Shown here one piece after another: positions 36,332 to 45,096 of a DNA stretch of 64,000 bases. The stretch comes from GCA-020356105 sp964347475 (GTDB taxonomy: Bacteria; Pseudomonadota; Alphaproteobacteria; UBA8366; JADFVY01), in NCBI GenBank assembly GCA_964347475.1, contig CAYFYY010000012.1, positions 1 through 64,000 on the forward strand, given 5' to 3'. A model generated the notes under the pieces. The model saw nothing but the letters and a program-made list of their open reading frames with translations, was not told the DNA's origin and searched no databases. How positions within the stretch are numbered: the stretch's first letter is position 1; each line of letters opens with the position of its first letter. The position numbers and the translations under genes are program-made.

Positions 36332-39277
36332 ATGATGCGATATCGACCGATACGCAGCGTAACCGCTTTTCATCTGGCTGTTGCCGCGACCCTCGCCGCG
36401 ACGGCGGTGCCGGCCCTGGCGCAGGAGACTGTGTACAGAGTGGATCCGTTGGCCATGACCGGCGAATCCGCCCCAGGGACAGAGGCTCTGGATTTCGGTT
36501 GTTTTGAATATCTCTCCAACAACTTGGGTGACTCGGGCATCGGTTCCCTCGTCGCGTCGACCGAGCCATGTGATTCCCAGACATGGTTTTTTGACACCGA
36601 TCACGGCATCTGGGTTGGAACGCCGACGGGTCTGGTGCTGGTTGCGCGCAGGGGCGACGCAGCACCCGGTGGCACGGCGCAGACGTTCACCCAATTGAGC
36701 GGCGCCTTCGTGAACAGTTCGGGAGATCTCGCGATCCAGGCGAACCTCGATACGATCAGTTCCGGTTACGGCACCGATATGGGTGTCTGGGTCAGATCCG
36801 CCGAAACCCTGAGTCTTCTTGCAAAGTCGGGCGATCCGGCGCCCGGCACCGCCGGACTTGCGTTCTTGTCCGTATGGGCAATCGGGTTGGACGATCTCGG
36901 CATTACCACGTTGGCAGGATATGCCGGCGACAGCAGCAATCCCCTGACCGGTGTCTGGAAAGGGCAGCCGGGCTCGTTGCAGCCCATCGCGCTCAGCGGT
37001 GATCCCGCTCCCGCCACCGCAAGCCGGACTTTCGACTGGATCGACTGGCCAATGTCGACCTCTTCGGATTACATGGCCTTTTGGGCCACCACCGACGATC
37101 CTGACCCCGGACGTGCCCAAGGTGTCTGGAAAGCCGGGCCGGCCGGAGTCGAGTTGGTGGCCCTCCTCGGCAATGAGGCGCCGGGAACGGGCGGCCGCGT
37201 CTTCAGAGCCTTCAACGGCTGGGGGTTGACCCCGGATCCGGTCATGGATGACCCGATGCTCGACCCGTACCGGTTCGATGCCATCGTGGTCAATCAGGCC
37301 GGAGATGTCGCGTTCACGGCCTATATCGACCCAATCGACCCGGCGGACGCATACAGCGATGGCGGCCTGTGGATCCGGCACGCAGACGGATTGACGAGTC
37401 TGGTCGCATTGACCGACACCATCGCCCCCGGCACCTCCGCTGAGCGGTTTCTCTATTTCAACCATCTGAACCTGAACGCATCCGGACAGGTCGCGTTCGA
37501 CGCCTCTCTCGACATCGCCGATGCGTCCCGCGACCATGGAATCTGGGTCGGGCTGCCCGGCAGCCTCAACCTCGTCGCCCGCGAAGGCGATCCGGCTCCC
37601 GGGACCGCGGGAGAAACCTTCGACAGCCTGGTCATGGGGCCGTCCCTGAACGATTCCGGAGAGGTCGCATTCTTCGCGAAGCTCCGCGAGAGCGGGACCT
37701 ATGGATTGTGGGCCGCGGCGGCGGACGGGAGCCTCTCGCTGATCGCGCGAGTCGGCGACAATGTGGAGGTACGGAGCGCAGACTACCGTACGATTGAGAT
37801 GATCTCGCCCGTTTACGGCGGCCTCGGCAGCTATGCGTTCTTGGGTGTTTTCAATGCGGCTGGCCAGATGATGGCAGTCGCGACCTTCACCGACGGCACG
37901 GACGCCGTGCTCCTGGCGTCGCCGGTCTTGACATCGCCGAACCAGCCGCCGGTGGCAAATGCCGGACCGGACCAGACGGTCGCGGAAAACAATGTGACCA
38001 TGCTCGACGGCTCCATGTCGAGCGATCCCGACGGAACGGTCCTGTCCTTCTCCTGGAGCTTGAGTGGCACGGCAATCGGGACGGATCCGAAGGTGTCTGC
38101 GGGGCCGCTCGCGGTCGGCGTGCACACGGTGACGCTGACGGTGACCGACCGCAGTGGCGCGAGCAGCTCGGACCAACTGATCCTGACCGTTGAGCCCAAC
38201 CTGCCGCCGGTCGCCGACGCCGGACCGGACCAGACGGTGAACTATACCCAGTCGATCTTGCTCGACGGCACGGGCTCGTCGGATCCGGAGGGCGGGGCCC
38301 TGAGCTACTACTGGGATTTCGGGTGCTGGAGCACGGCGGGCGGTTCGGGTGGATCCACCAACAGCTGCCTCACCGCGACCGGGCCAAGCCCGACCATTTG
38401 GCCGCCCGGAATCACGGTCTTTACCGGCGTGCTGACGGTCACGGACATGCACGGGGCCACCGGTACGGATGAAATAACCATCACGGTAGTCAACGATCCG
38501 CCGGTCGCCAATGCCGGGACCGACCAGACGGTCTTGACCCTGGAGACGGTGGCGCTTGACGGGTCTGCGTCCTTCGATCCGGAGATTCGCCCGATCAGCT
38601 ACGCGTGGAGCCTGGGCGGCGTGCAGATCGCAACCGGGCCGACACCGGTGGTCGGGCCCCTCGAGGCCGGCATTCACACGATCACGCTGACCGTCACGGA
38701 TGAACTCGGCGCCTCGGCGACCGACGAGGTCGTGGTGACGGTGCTGAACCGGGCCCCCGTCGCCAATGCAGGCACTGACCAGGCCGTCAACCATGCACAG
38801 ACCGTCACGCTGGACGCTGCCGGCTCCTCCGATCCGGAGGGCGGCGTGCTCAGCTATGCCTGGACGCTGAACGGTACGCAAATCGCGACCGGGCCGAACC
38901 CCGTCGTCGGGCCGTTCGCGGTCGGTGCGTATACGATTGCGCTCACCGTCACCGACGATCACGGCGCGACGGCGACGGACAGCATGATCGTGACCGTGAT
39001 CAACGAGGCGCCCGTCGCCAATGCTGGGCCCGACCAGACGGTCGGCGTCAAGGGCAAGTCGACGACGGTGACGCTTGACGGTACGGCGTCCGGCGATCCG
39101 GAAGGCGGCACCTTGACCTTTCTGTGGACCAAGGACGGCCAGGCCGTCGGAACGGGCGCCGTGTTGCAGACGAACGTGTCCGCCGGCAGCCACAGCTTCA
39201 TGTTGACGGTGACGGACGACCACGGTGCCACGGCATCCGACACGGTGGTCGTGACCGCGGTCAAGGGCAACGTATAA
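36332..39277 (+). CDS. Large secreted protein with NxxGxxxF-type repeats and five PKD domains
   Basis: 981 residues. Signal peptide 1-30 (VPALA-QE). Residues about 35-525 contain about seven degenerate repeats of about 65 residues, each with GIW-type strand, a GDPAPGT turn (for example SGDPAPGT, EGDPAPGT, RGDAAPGG) and a segment of the form NASGQVAFDASL, resembling the NxxGxxxF tandem-repeat proteins known as choice-of-anchor families. Five PKD domains follow, starting near residues 537, 623, 721, 806 and 891 with PPVANAGPDQT-type openings. No anchor or sorting tail is seen at the end. Function is unknown; a surface or secreted adhesive or substrate-binding role is a guess. A terminator follows. 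Confidence 0.85.
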   Translation: MMRYRPIRSVTAFHLAVAATLAATAVPALAQETVYRVDPLAMTGESAPGTEALDFGCFEYLSNNLGDSGIGSLVASTEPCDSQTWFFDTDHGIWVGTPTGLVLVARRGDAAPGGTAQTFTQLSGAFVNSSGDLAIQANLDTISSGYGTDMGVWVRSAETLSLLAKSGDPAPGTAGLAFLSVWAIGLDDLGITTLAGYAGDSSNPLTGVWKGQPGSLQPIALSGDPAPATASRTFDWIDWPMSTSSDYMAFWATTDDPDPGRAQGVWKAGPAGVELVALLGNEAPGTGGRVFRAFNGWGLTPDPVMDDPMLDPYRFDAIVVNQAGDVAFTAYIDPIDPADAYSDGGLWIRHADGLTSLVALTDTIAPGTSAERFLYFNHLNLNASGQVAFDASLDIADASRDHGIWVGLPGSLNLVAREGDPAPGTAGETFDSLVMGPSLNDSGEVAFFAKLRESGTYGLWAAAADGSLSLIARVGDNVEVRSADYRTIEMISPVYGGLGSYAFLGVFNAAGQMMAVATFTDGTDAVLLASPVLTSPNQPPVANAGPDQTVAENNVTMLDGSMSSDPDGTVLSFSWSLSGTAIGTDPKVSAGPLAVGVHTVTLTVTDRSGASSSDQLILTVEPNLPPVADAGPDQTVNYTQSILLDGTGSSDPEGGALSYYWDFGCWSTAGGSGGSTNSCLTATGPSPTIWPPGITVFTGVLTVTDMHGATGTDEITITVVNDPPVANAGTDQTVLTLETVALDGSASFDPEIRPISYAWSLGGVQIATGPTPVVGPLEAGIHTITLTVTDELGASATDEVVVTVLNRAPVANAGTDQAVNHAQTVTLDAAGSSDPEGGVLSYAWTLNGTQIATGPNPVVGPFAVGAYTIALTVTDDHGATATDSMIVTVINEAPVANAGPDQTVGVKGKSTTVTLDGTASGDPEGGTLTFLWTKDGQAVGTGAVLQTNVSAGSHSFMLTVTDDHGATASDTVVVTAVKGNV

Positions 39278-39296
39278 CCAGGCCTGCCGAAACATC

Positions 39297-39333
39297 GGGG
39301 CGCCCTCCGGACGGAGCGGCGCCCCGTTTATTT
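39297..39333 (+). terminator. Terminator after the large repeat protein
   Basis: GGGGCGCC (39297-39304) and GGCGCCCC (39318-39325) form a perfect 8-bp stem around an inner TCCG/CGGA pair, followed by GTTTATTT, which looks like a rho-independent terminator. It also reads into the end of the minus-strand CDP-alcohol gene, so it may serve both strands. Confidence 0.65.
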
Positions 39334-39939
39334 CTAGTCCCGGAAGCTTCGCACTGCCGCCAGCATGCGCGAGACCGTGGTGACCCAGCAGGCGGTGGCG
39401 AAGAACAGCGCCAGCGGCACGAAATGCTGCGGCAAGAGGCAGAAGACGATGAAGGCGAGGATTGTCTCCGTACCCTCGGTCAGGCCGCCCAGGTAGTACA
39501 GCGACTTGGAGCCCTGGATGTCGGTCGTGATGCCGCGCTTGGCGGCGAAGATGGCGTAGGCGAGGAAGGACGCGCCGGTGCCCATGAAACTCAGCATCAG
39601 GAACGCAGCGACCACCGCGTGATCCGGCTGCGCCACCGCGAAAGCGAACGCCCAGGCGCTGTACAGAATGAAATCGCAGACGATGTCAAGGTAGCCGCCG
39701 ACGTCGCTGGTGCCGCCGGCGCGCGCCACGGCGCCGTCGAGTCCGTCGAGCACGCGGCTGGCGAGGATCGGAACCACGCCCCAGGCGTAATGGCCGAGCC
39801 CGATCAGCGGCACCGCCGCCAGGCCCACGACGAACCCGGTCAGCGTAACGGTATTGGCCTTGATGCCGAGCGCCGCCGCGCGGCGCGCGGCGGCATTGAG
39901 CGGCGGGTCTATCAGCGGGCGCATGAAGCGGTCGAGCAT
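39334..39939 (-). CDS. CDP-alcohol phosphatidyltransferase family protein
   Basis: 201 residues with six membrane helices predicted. These membrane enzymes transfer a phosphatidyl group from a CDP-lipid to an alcohol. The family motif is present as D65, D68-G69, A72-R73, G81, D85 and D89, with seven rather than the canonical eight residues between R73 and G81. All four metal-binding Asp are kept. The acceptor is not determinable; the short protein resembles PgsA-like or general members. Confidence 0.82.
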   Translation of the reverse strand: MLDRFMRPLIDPPLNAAARRAAALGIKANTVTLTGFVVGLAAVPLIGLGHYAWGVVPILASRVLDGLDGAVARAGGTSDVGGYLDIVCDFILYSAWAFAFAVAQPDHAVVAAFLMLSFMGTGASFLAYAIFAAKRGITTDIQGSKSLYYLGGLTEGTETILAFIVFCLLPQHFVPLALFFATACWVTTVSRMLAAVRSFRD

Positions 39940-40020
39940 GGTCCCTCTCGCTCGCCATCACCGGTCGGAGGTGTATTGTCCCCGTACCGGCCGCCCGGGG
40001 CAAGCTTGGCGGGCCGACGC

Positions 40021-40875
40021 CTATTTGCAGGCGCCGCCGCCCTTGCCCTTGCCGGTGCGCACACCGGACTCGCAGGACGAAGCGGGAGTCCCGTTGCCGT
40101 GCCCGTTGCCCGGTGGCTGCGGCGCGGGCTGCGCGGCCGGCTGCGGCGCGGGCTGCGCGGCCGGCTGCGGCCCGGGTTGCGGCGCCGGCTGGCGCTGCAT
40201 GACCGGCTGTTGCTGCGGTTGCGCCGGCGTCGTCGGCTGTGGCTTGTGCCGCGCCTGTCCGGCACCCTGACTGCCGGGTGCCGGCCTGCCGTGCGCGGCG
40301 CCCTGACTCTGCGGCGGCAACTGCGGCTGTGTCCCGGGCCGGGCCACGCCGTGTCCGACCCCCTGACTCTGCGGCGGCAATTCCGGCTGTGTCCCGGGCC
40401 GGGCCACGCCGTGTCCGACCCCCTGGCCGTGCTGCGGCAGCTTCCGCGTCTGCGGACCATGGCCGACGCCCCGGGGCTCGGGCGTAGCCGGCCGCTTGTC
40501 GTGGCCGTAGGCATTGCCGGGCGGCAGGGGTCGCGGCGGGTACTGGCGTACATGCGCCTCATGCCGCGCATAGGGGTGCCCGTCGCGGATGACGAGCTTG
40601 TGCCGCCGCCGGTCGTCCAGATAGAGGAAGCCGGGGCGTTGCTTCGTCTTCCGCCACGCACCGTTGAAGTAGTAGTAATAGTACCCCGTATGGATGTGGT
40701 AATAGACCTGCACGTCTGGGTAATAGTAATATTCGTAGTACGCTGGCGGGTGCGGCGCCGGCGCGTATACGACCCGAGTCCGGGTGTGGGCGTGGTCGGC
40801 GCATCCGGCAATGCCGGGTAGCAAGGCGATCGCCGCCGTTCCCGTCATCAAACGAACGAATTTCCGTCGGTCCAT
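40021..40875 (-). CDS. Repeat-rich, Tyr- and Pro/Gln-rich lipoprotein
   Basis: 284 residues. The N-terminus MDRRKFVRLMTGTAAIALLPGIAGC has a lipobox (IAGC), with a twin Arg-like start, so Cys25 is probably lipidated. Next comes a Tyr-rich domain (PPAYYEYYYYPDVQVYYHIH and GYYYYYFNGAWRKTKQ) similar to other bacterial YYYYP-type surface proteins, then a long Pro/Gln/Gly low-complexity tail with a duplicated 20-residue unit (QGVGHGVARPGTQPxLPPQS) and a PQPAAQPA repeat. It is likely an envelope protein with a disordered tail. Function unknown. Confidence 0.7.
   Translation of the reverse strand: MDRRKFVRLMTGTAAIALLPGIAGCADHAHTRTRVVYAPAPHPPAYYEYYYYPDVQVYYHIHTGYYYYYFNGAWRKTKQRPGFLYLDDRRRHKLVIRDGHPYARHEAHVRQYPPRPLPPGNAYGHDKRPATPEPRGVGHGPQTRKLPQHGQGVGHGVARPGTQPELPPQSQGVGHGVARPGTQPQLPPQSQGAAHGRPAPGSQGAGQARHKPQPTTPAQPQQQPVMQRQPAPQPGPQPAAQPAPQPAAQPAPQPPGNGHGNGTPASSCESGVRTGKGKGGGACK
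40115..40186. repeat. 24-bp tandem repeat, three copies
   Basis: The unit GGCTGCGGCGCGGGCTGCGC (first 20 of 24 bases) occurs at 40115 and 40139 identically and at 40163 in degenerate form, encoding PQPAAQPA. It is in the low-complexity tail of the lipoprotein gene. Confidence 0.85.
40301..40420. repeat. 60-bp direct tandem repeat, two copies
   Basis: Bases 40301-40360 are repeated at 40361-40420 with two differences (ACTGC vs ATTCC at the 20-24th base). The unit encodes 20 residues of the lipoprotein tail, is in phase, and is therefore a recent in-frame duplication. Confidence 0.9.
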
Positions 40876-41082
40876 GATCCGATCTCCAATGTCGTGGCGA
40901 CGGTATCAATCGGCCGCAAAATGCCGGCCTCCGCCGCTGGCTGAATTGCCGGCCCCGGGATGCCGGGGCGCGCTGCCGACAGTGGGCACGCCGCAACATC
41001 GGGCCGGCAGAGGTGATCATACCAGGCCGACTTGAACGGAAGATGAACGCCGGAGGCAGACGGCCGACCGGCGGTGACGGCG

Positions 41083-41715
41083 TCAGGCCATCGCGCTGTC
41101 GCGCGCCGCGACCGTGTCGCGCCAGGCTTTCAGGGCGGCCAGCCCGGGCGGCGGCGTGAGCTCCACGGCGCGCTCGGCGAAATCGATGGTGATGAGCGCG
41201 TGGATGTCGGCCGCCGTGAAGTCGGGCCCGGCGATGTACGCGCTCTCCTGCAGTCGCCTGTCCAGCATCTCGAGGAACAGCGCGTAACGGCGCCTGCCGC
41301 GTTCCGCCAGCTCCGGGATCTGTGCGAAGGCTTCGGCGCTCGGCACCGCCCGGTCCTTGAACCGCTCGGCGCCGTTGCGCAGCACCTCAACGACCGCCTG
41401 GTAGCCCTCGAGTTCGACCCGCCGCAGCCACAACTCGACCATCGCCTTCTCCAGCGGCGTCGTGCCCATCAGCCGGGGCTCCGGCTTGATCTCCTCGAAA
41501 TAGCGCCAGATCGCAAGGCTGTCACAGATCGTCGTACCGTCCTCCAGCTCCAGCACCGGCACGGTGCAGTTCGGGCTGATCCGGCGGAAGGTCTCCGTGA
41601 ACTGCTCCTTCTCCCGGATATTCACGGTTTCGATATCGAGCTCGATGCCCTTTTCGGCCGCGAACATCCGTGCCCGGCGCGGGCTCGGCGACAGGGGAAA
41701 GTCGTAGAGTTTCAT
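41083..41715 (-). CDS. Glutathione S-transferase
   Basis: 210 residues. The thioredoxin-like half has MKLYDFPLSPSPRRARMF with the catalytic Ser region, NCTVPVLELEDG (cis-Pro) and CDSLAIWRYFEE. The C-terminal half is helical. It is more like the theta or beta class GST than the one at 1615. The start at 41715 was chosen since it begins the first strand; an upstream ATG at 41805 would add 30 residues rich in Cys. Substrate unknown. Confidence 0.88.
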   Translation of the reverse strand: MKLYDFPLSPSPRRARMFAAEKGIELDIETVNIREKEQFTETFRRISPNCTVPVLELEDGTTICDSLAIWRYFEEIKPEPRLMGTTPLEKAMVELWLRRVELEGYQAVVEVLRNGAERFKDRAVPSAEAFAQIPELAERGRRRYALFLEMLDRRLQESAYIAGPDFTAADIHALITIDFAERAVELTPPPGLAALKAWRDTVAARDSAMA

Positions 41716-42297
41716 TGCCGGCGTGCCGTGTTCGTTAATCGGGAACAGCGATGATAGGCACCCGTCAGGATATCCGCCACAACGAAAACATGAACACGAA
41801 TTCACAATAGCGAAACATTTCTGTCAGGCGGCATCCGCCATAGTGCCAGTCGGGCGTCCGGTTCGGGATTCTTGCTATCCCCCTTTGATCCTGAACCGGG
41901 TCGCAAGCCGCTCGCCCCGCAATTGGAACCCTCACGGGGCAACAGGCGGCAGATCCGGCGGATTGCCGGCAGGGGCGCGGAACCGCGAATCCCCTCCGCG
42001 CTCCAACCTAACCGGCCCGGCGGCACACCCCCGTCCTGCCGCCGGGTCATTCTTTCGGCGCCGCGGCAGCGCAGGTGCAAGCTCAAGGCGCCGTTCACGC
42101 CGGCCAGCGGCTGACAGTTGAACGATTGCGGCAAATGGGCGAATGGCGGCTTTTTCCGCAAATCCCATACTTAACGCTTCCGAAGCGAATTTCGGACAAT
42201 GATGTTACCGGTCATCCGGTCTGATAGTCTGCGTCCGGCGCGCCCGCACGCTCTGCGGCTGCCGTGCGTCGGCCGTCGTTACCAGGGGAGTGTTTCG
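41716..42297. other. Gene-free 582-bp stretch with two strong hairpins
   Basis: No convincing gene. Two hairpins follow each other: GCGCGGA/TCCGCGC (41975-41981 with 41995-42001) and the perfect 10-bp CCCGGCGGCA/TGCCGCCGGG (42016-42025 with 42037-42046), the latter followed by TCATTCTTT on the plus strand. An A+T-rich piece (41770-41820) may be the promoter of the minus-strand GST gene. A small structured RNA is possible. Confidence 0.4.
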
Positions 42298-42771
42298 ATG
42301 AGCAGGTCTGCAAACAGCAAGATCATCGCGGCGATCTTCCGCCGCAGGATGGGCAATGCCAAGAAGACGAAGCTATTCAGCGACCTGCCGGAAACGAAAC
42401 AGCGGCTCCTGCTCGAGCACGCGCGGCTGGAAAGTGGCGAAGATCCCGTGATCGCCTATCTGGGCGGCGACACCAGCTGGTGCCTCGTCACCAACCGTGG
42501 CCTTGTCTGGCTCGATCTAGAGGGGGTGCACCGGGCCCATATCTTCGAGATCCGGCGCGTCACCCACGACATGGGGGCAGCCCTGCAGCGCGGACAGCTG
42601 GACAAGCGGCAATTCCATGAACTGACTGTGCACTACGCTGCGGGCGACACGGCAGTGATTCAGCTCGAATCCGGCGCGCCCTTCTATGCGGTGTGGCGCG
42701 CCCTCGACTGGATGCTCGACTGGGCCAACCGCCCCGAACATAAAACCGCACACGAGAGCCAGGTCGCCTGA
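42298..42771 (+). CDS. Small conserved-looking cytoplasmic protein, perhaps PH-like
   Basis: 157 residues, no signal peptide or membrane segment. The N-terminal part is basic and helical, the middle (VIAYLGGDTSWCLVTNRGLVW, LTVHYAAGDTAVIQLESGAP) has the alternating strands seen in bacterial PH-like domains, and the end (WRALDWMLDWANRPEHK) is a tryptophan-rich helix. PH-like is an impression only. The ATG at 42298 follows GGGGAG at good spacing. It stands alone, before the flavoprotein gene. Confidence 0.62.
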   Translation: MSRSANSKIIAAIFRRRMGNAKKTKLFSDLPETKQRLLLEHARLESGEDPVIAYLGGDTSWCLVTNRGLVWLDLEGVHRAHIFEIRRVTHDMGAALQRGQLDKRQFHELTVHYAAGDTAVIQLESGAPFYAVWRALDWMLDWANRPEHKTAHESQVA

Positions 42772-42935
42772 CCGCGCGGTCCGCTTGCCCCGACCGAACG
42801 CGTACGTTCGCAGCATCGGGAGCACGTGGCGGCCCGGACTTCACGCCACATCACGAAGATTTTGGTTTGACGCGAACGGCGCAGACCTAAAGTGTTGACG
42901 CACGAGCATCGGCAACCACCGGGAACATCCCAGCA

Positions 42936-44360
42936 ATGACCGACACCATCACGGCCGATCTCTGCGTTATCGGCGCCGGTTCCGGCGGCCTGATGGTCGC
43001 CGCCGGCGGCGCGCAGATGGGGGCCAGCGTCGTGCTGATCGAAAAGGGCAAGATGGGCGGCGACTGCCTGAACTACGGCTGCGTGCCGTCGAAGGCGCTG
43101 CTGGCGGCCGGCCACGCCGCGCAGGCGATGCGCGAGGCCGGACGCTTCGGCATCGCTTCCGTCGAGCCGGAGATCGATTTCGCGGCGGTGAACGGCCATG
43201 TCAAGGGCGTCATCGAGGGCATCGCGCCGATGGATTCGCAGGAACGGTTTGAAGGCATGGGGGTTCGGGTGATCCGCGCCACGGGGCGCTTTGTCGGCCC
43301 GCGTGAGGTAGAGGCGGGCGGCCAACGCATCCGGGCGCGACGCTTCGTGCTGGCGACCGGCTCCACCGCGGCGATTCCCCCGATCCCGGGCATCGAGCAT
43401 GTGCCCGTCCTGACCAACGAGACGATCTTCGATCTTGCGATGCGGCCGGAGCACCTGCTCATCATCGGTGGCGGTCCGATCGGCGCCGAGATGGCGCAGG
43501 CGCACCGTCGCCTGGGCTGCCGCGTGACGGTGCTGGAGTTGTTCGGCCTGCTCGGCCGCGACGATCCGGAGGCGGCCGAAGTCGTCCGCCGCCGCCTGCT
43601 GTCCGAGGGAATCGACATTCATGAAGGCATCCGGATCCAGGAGGTTTCCGGCACGTCAGGCAAAATCGCCGTCACGCTCGAGCGCGACGGCGCCACCGAG
43701 ACGATCCGGGGCTCGCACCTGCTGGTCGCGGCCGGCCGCAAGGTCAACGTCGACGGGCTCGGCCTCGACGCGGCCGGCATCGAGCACAGCGCGCAGGGAA
43801 TCGTCGTGGACCGGCGCCTGCGCACCAGCAACCGGCGCGTTTTTGCCATCGGCGACGTCGCGGGCGGCTACCAGTTCACACACGTCGCCAGCTACCATGC
43901 CGGGATCGTTCTGCGCAACGCGCTGTTCCATCTGCCCGCGAAGGCGAGCCACGATGCTGTCCCGTGGGTCACCTATACCGACCCGGAACTGGCGCAGGTC
44001 GGGCTGACCGACGTCCAGGCCAAGAAACAGCTGGGCGACGGGATCAACATCCTGCGCTGGCCGTTCGCCGAGAACGACCGCGCCCGCGCGGAGCACAGGT
44101 CCGACGGCTTCGCCAAGGTCGTCACCGACCGGCGCGGCCGTGTCCGCGGCGCCACCATCGTTGGTCCACACGCCGGCGAGCTGATTTTGCCCTGGGTAAT
44201 GGCTGTAGCCAACAGAACCAGGATCGGCGGCCTGGCCGGCATCATCGCCCCCTACCCGACCCTCGGCGAGGTTGGCAAGCGCGCCGCCGGGAGCTTCTAT
44301 GCGCCGAAGCTGTTCAGCGAGCGGACGCGCAGGATTGTTCGTTTCCTTCAGAAATTCTGA
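42936..44360 (+). CDS. Pyridine nucleotide-disulfide oxidoreductase (Lpd/MerA-like)
   Basis: 474 residues. FAD motif GAGSGG, redox-active disulfide Cys44-Cys49 in GGDCLNYGCVPSKAL, NAD motif IIGGGPIGAEMAQ and second FAD motif FAIGDVAGGYQF. The C-terminal dimerisation part has YPTLGEVGKRAAG where classical lipoamide dehydrogenase has an HPTLSE with the catalytic His; that His is replaced by Tyr. So it is a related reductase of unknown disulfide substrate rather than a certain lipoamide dehydrogenase. No pyruvate or oxoglutarate dehydrogenase genes are adjacent. It converges with the Liv-type operon. Confidence 0.85.
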   Translation: MTDTITADLCVIGAGSGGLMVAAGGAQMGASVVLIEKGKMGGDCLNYGCVPSKALLAAGHAAQAMREAGRFGIASVEPEIDFAAVNGHVKGVIEGIAPMDSQERFEGMGVRVIRATGRFVGPREVEAGGQRIRARRFVLATGSTAAIPPIPGIEHVPVLTNETIFDLAMRPEHLLIIGGGPIGAEMAQAHRRLGCRVTVLELFGLLGRDDPEAAEVVRRRLLSEGIDIHEGIRIQEVSGTSGKIAVTLERDGATETIRGSHLLVAAGRKVNVDGLGLDAAGIEHSAQGIVVDRRLRTSNRRVFAIGDVAGGYQFTHVASYHAGIVLRNALFHLPAKASHDAVPWVTYTDPELAQVGLTDVQAKKQLGDGINILRWPFAENDRARAEHRSDGFAKVVTDRRGRVRGATIVGPHAGELILPWVMAVANRTRIGGLAGIIAPYPTLGEVGKRAAGSFYAPKLFSERTRRIVRFLQKF

Positions 44361-44385
44361 CGGGCGAAATTCGAGGAACGCGGGG

Positions 44386-45096
44386 TCAAACAGAACCGAA
44401 GATCGCGTTGCGCACCTCGTCAACCTTGTTTCGCGCCGTGTCGCCGCTGCCGCTCCAGCTGGAACGTCCGGACTCCAGAACGCAGACCGCGTCCGCGACG
44501 GCCAATGCCCGATCTGTGCTCTGGTCGACCATCAACACGGCTAGCCCGTCCTCTCGCGCCAGCCGGCACAGCACGTCATAACAGGTGTCGATGACCTTGG
44601 GCATGAGGCCCAGCGAGAGTTCGTCGACCATCAGCAGGCGCGGGCGTGCCATCAGGGCACGGCCGATAGCCAGCATCTGCTGCTCGCCGCCGGACAAGCG
44701 GCCGGCCGGCTGATGCAGACGCTCACCCAAGCGCGGGAAATAATGCACCACGCGGTCCCGGTCGGCGGCATAGACCTGCGCGGGCTGGCTGTGCGCCCCG
44801 ACGACCAGATTCTCCTCCACGGTAAGGTCCGGGAACAGACGTCGGCCTTCGGGAACGAGTGCCAGCCCTGAGCGCACACGTTCTGCGGCGGGGATCGCCG
44901 ACAGGTCCCGGTCCTCGAATACGACGCGGCCCCCTTGCAGCGCCACGTGGCCGGCAAGGCACATGATGGTCGACGTCTTGCCGGCGCCGTTGGGGCCGAG
45001 CAGAGCAAAGATCTCGCCCTTTGCGATGGCCATGTCGAGCGCGTGCACGGCGCGGAACGGTCCGTAACCGCACGCGAATCCTTCAAGCCGGAGCAT
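44386..45096 (-). CDS. Liv-type ABC transporter ATP-binding protein (LivF), second system
   Basis: 236 residues. Walker A GPNGAGKTST, signature LSGGEQQMLAIGRALM and Walker B LLMVDELSLGLMP. It overlaps the end of livG by 14 bases and is the last gene of the second Liv-type operon. Confidence 0.91.
   Translation of the reverse strand: MLRLEGFACGYGPFRAVHALDMAIAKGEIFALLGPNGAGKTSTIMCLAGHVALQGGRVVFEDRDLSAIPAAERVRSGLALVPEGRRLFPDLTVEENLVVGAHSQPAQVYAADRDRVVHYFPRLGERLHQPAGRLSGGEQQMLAIGRALMARPRLLMVDELSLGLMPKVIDTCYDVLCRLAREDGLAVLMVDQSTDRALAVADAVCVLESGRSSWSGSGDTARNKVDEVRNAIFGSV

Noticed and set aside
36329..39295. A 988-residue open frame on the minus strand opposite the large repeat protein
   Set aside because: It is a shadow of the real gene; the protein is compositionally skewed (His, Arg, Gly) with no domain, whereas the plus strand encodes signal peptide, repeats and PKD domains.
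40239..40487. Open frames opposite the repeat-rich lipoprotein
   Set aside because: They are products of the repetitive GC-rich DNA; the minus strand has the lipobox and YYYYP domain.
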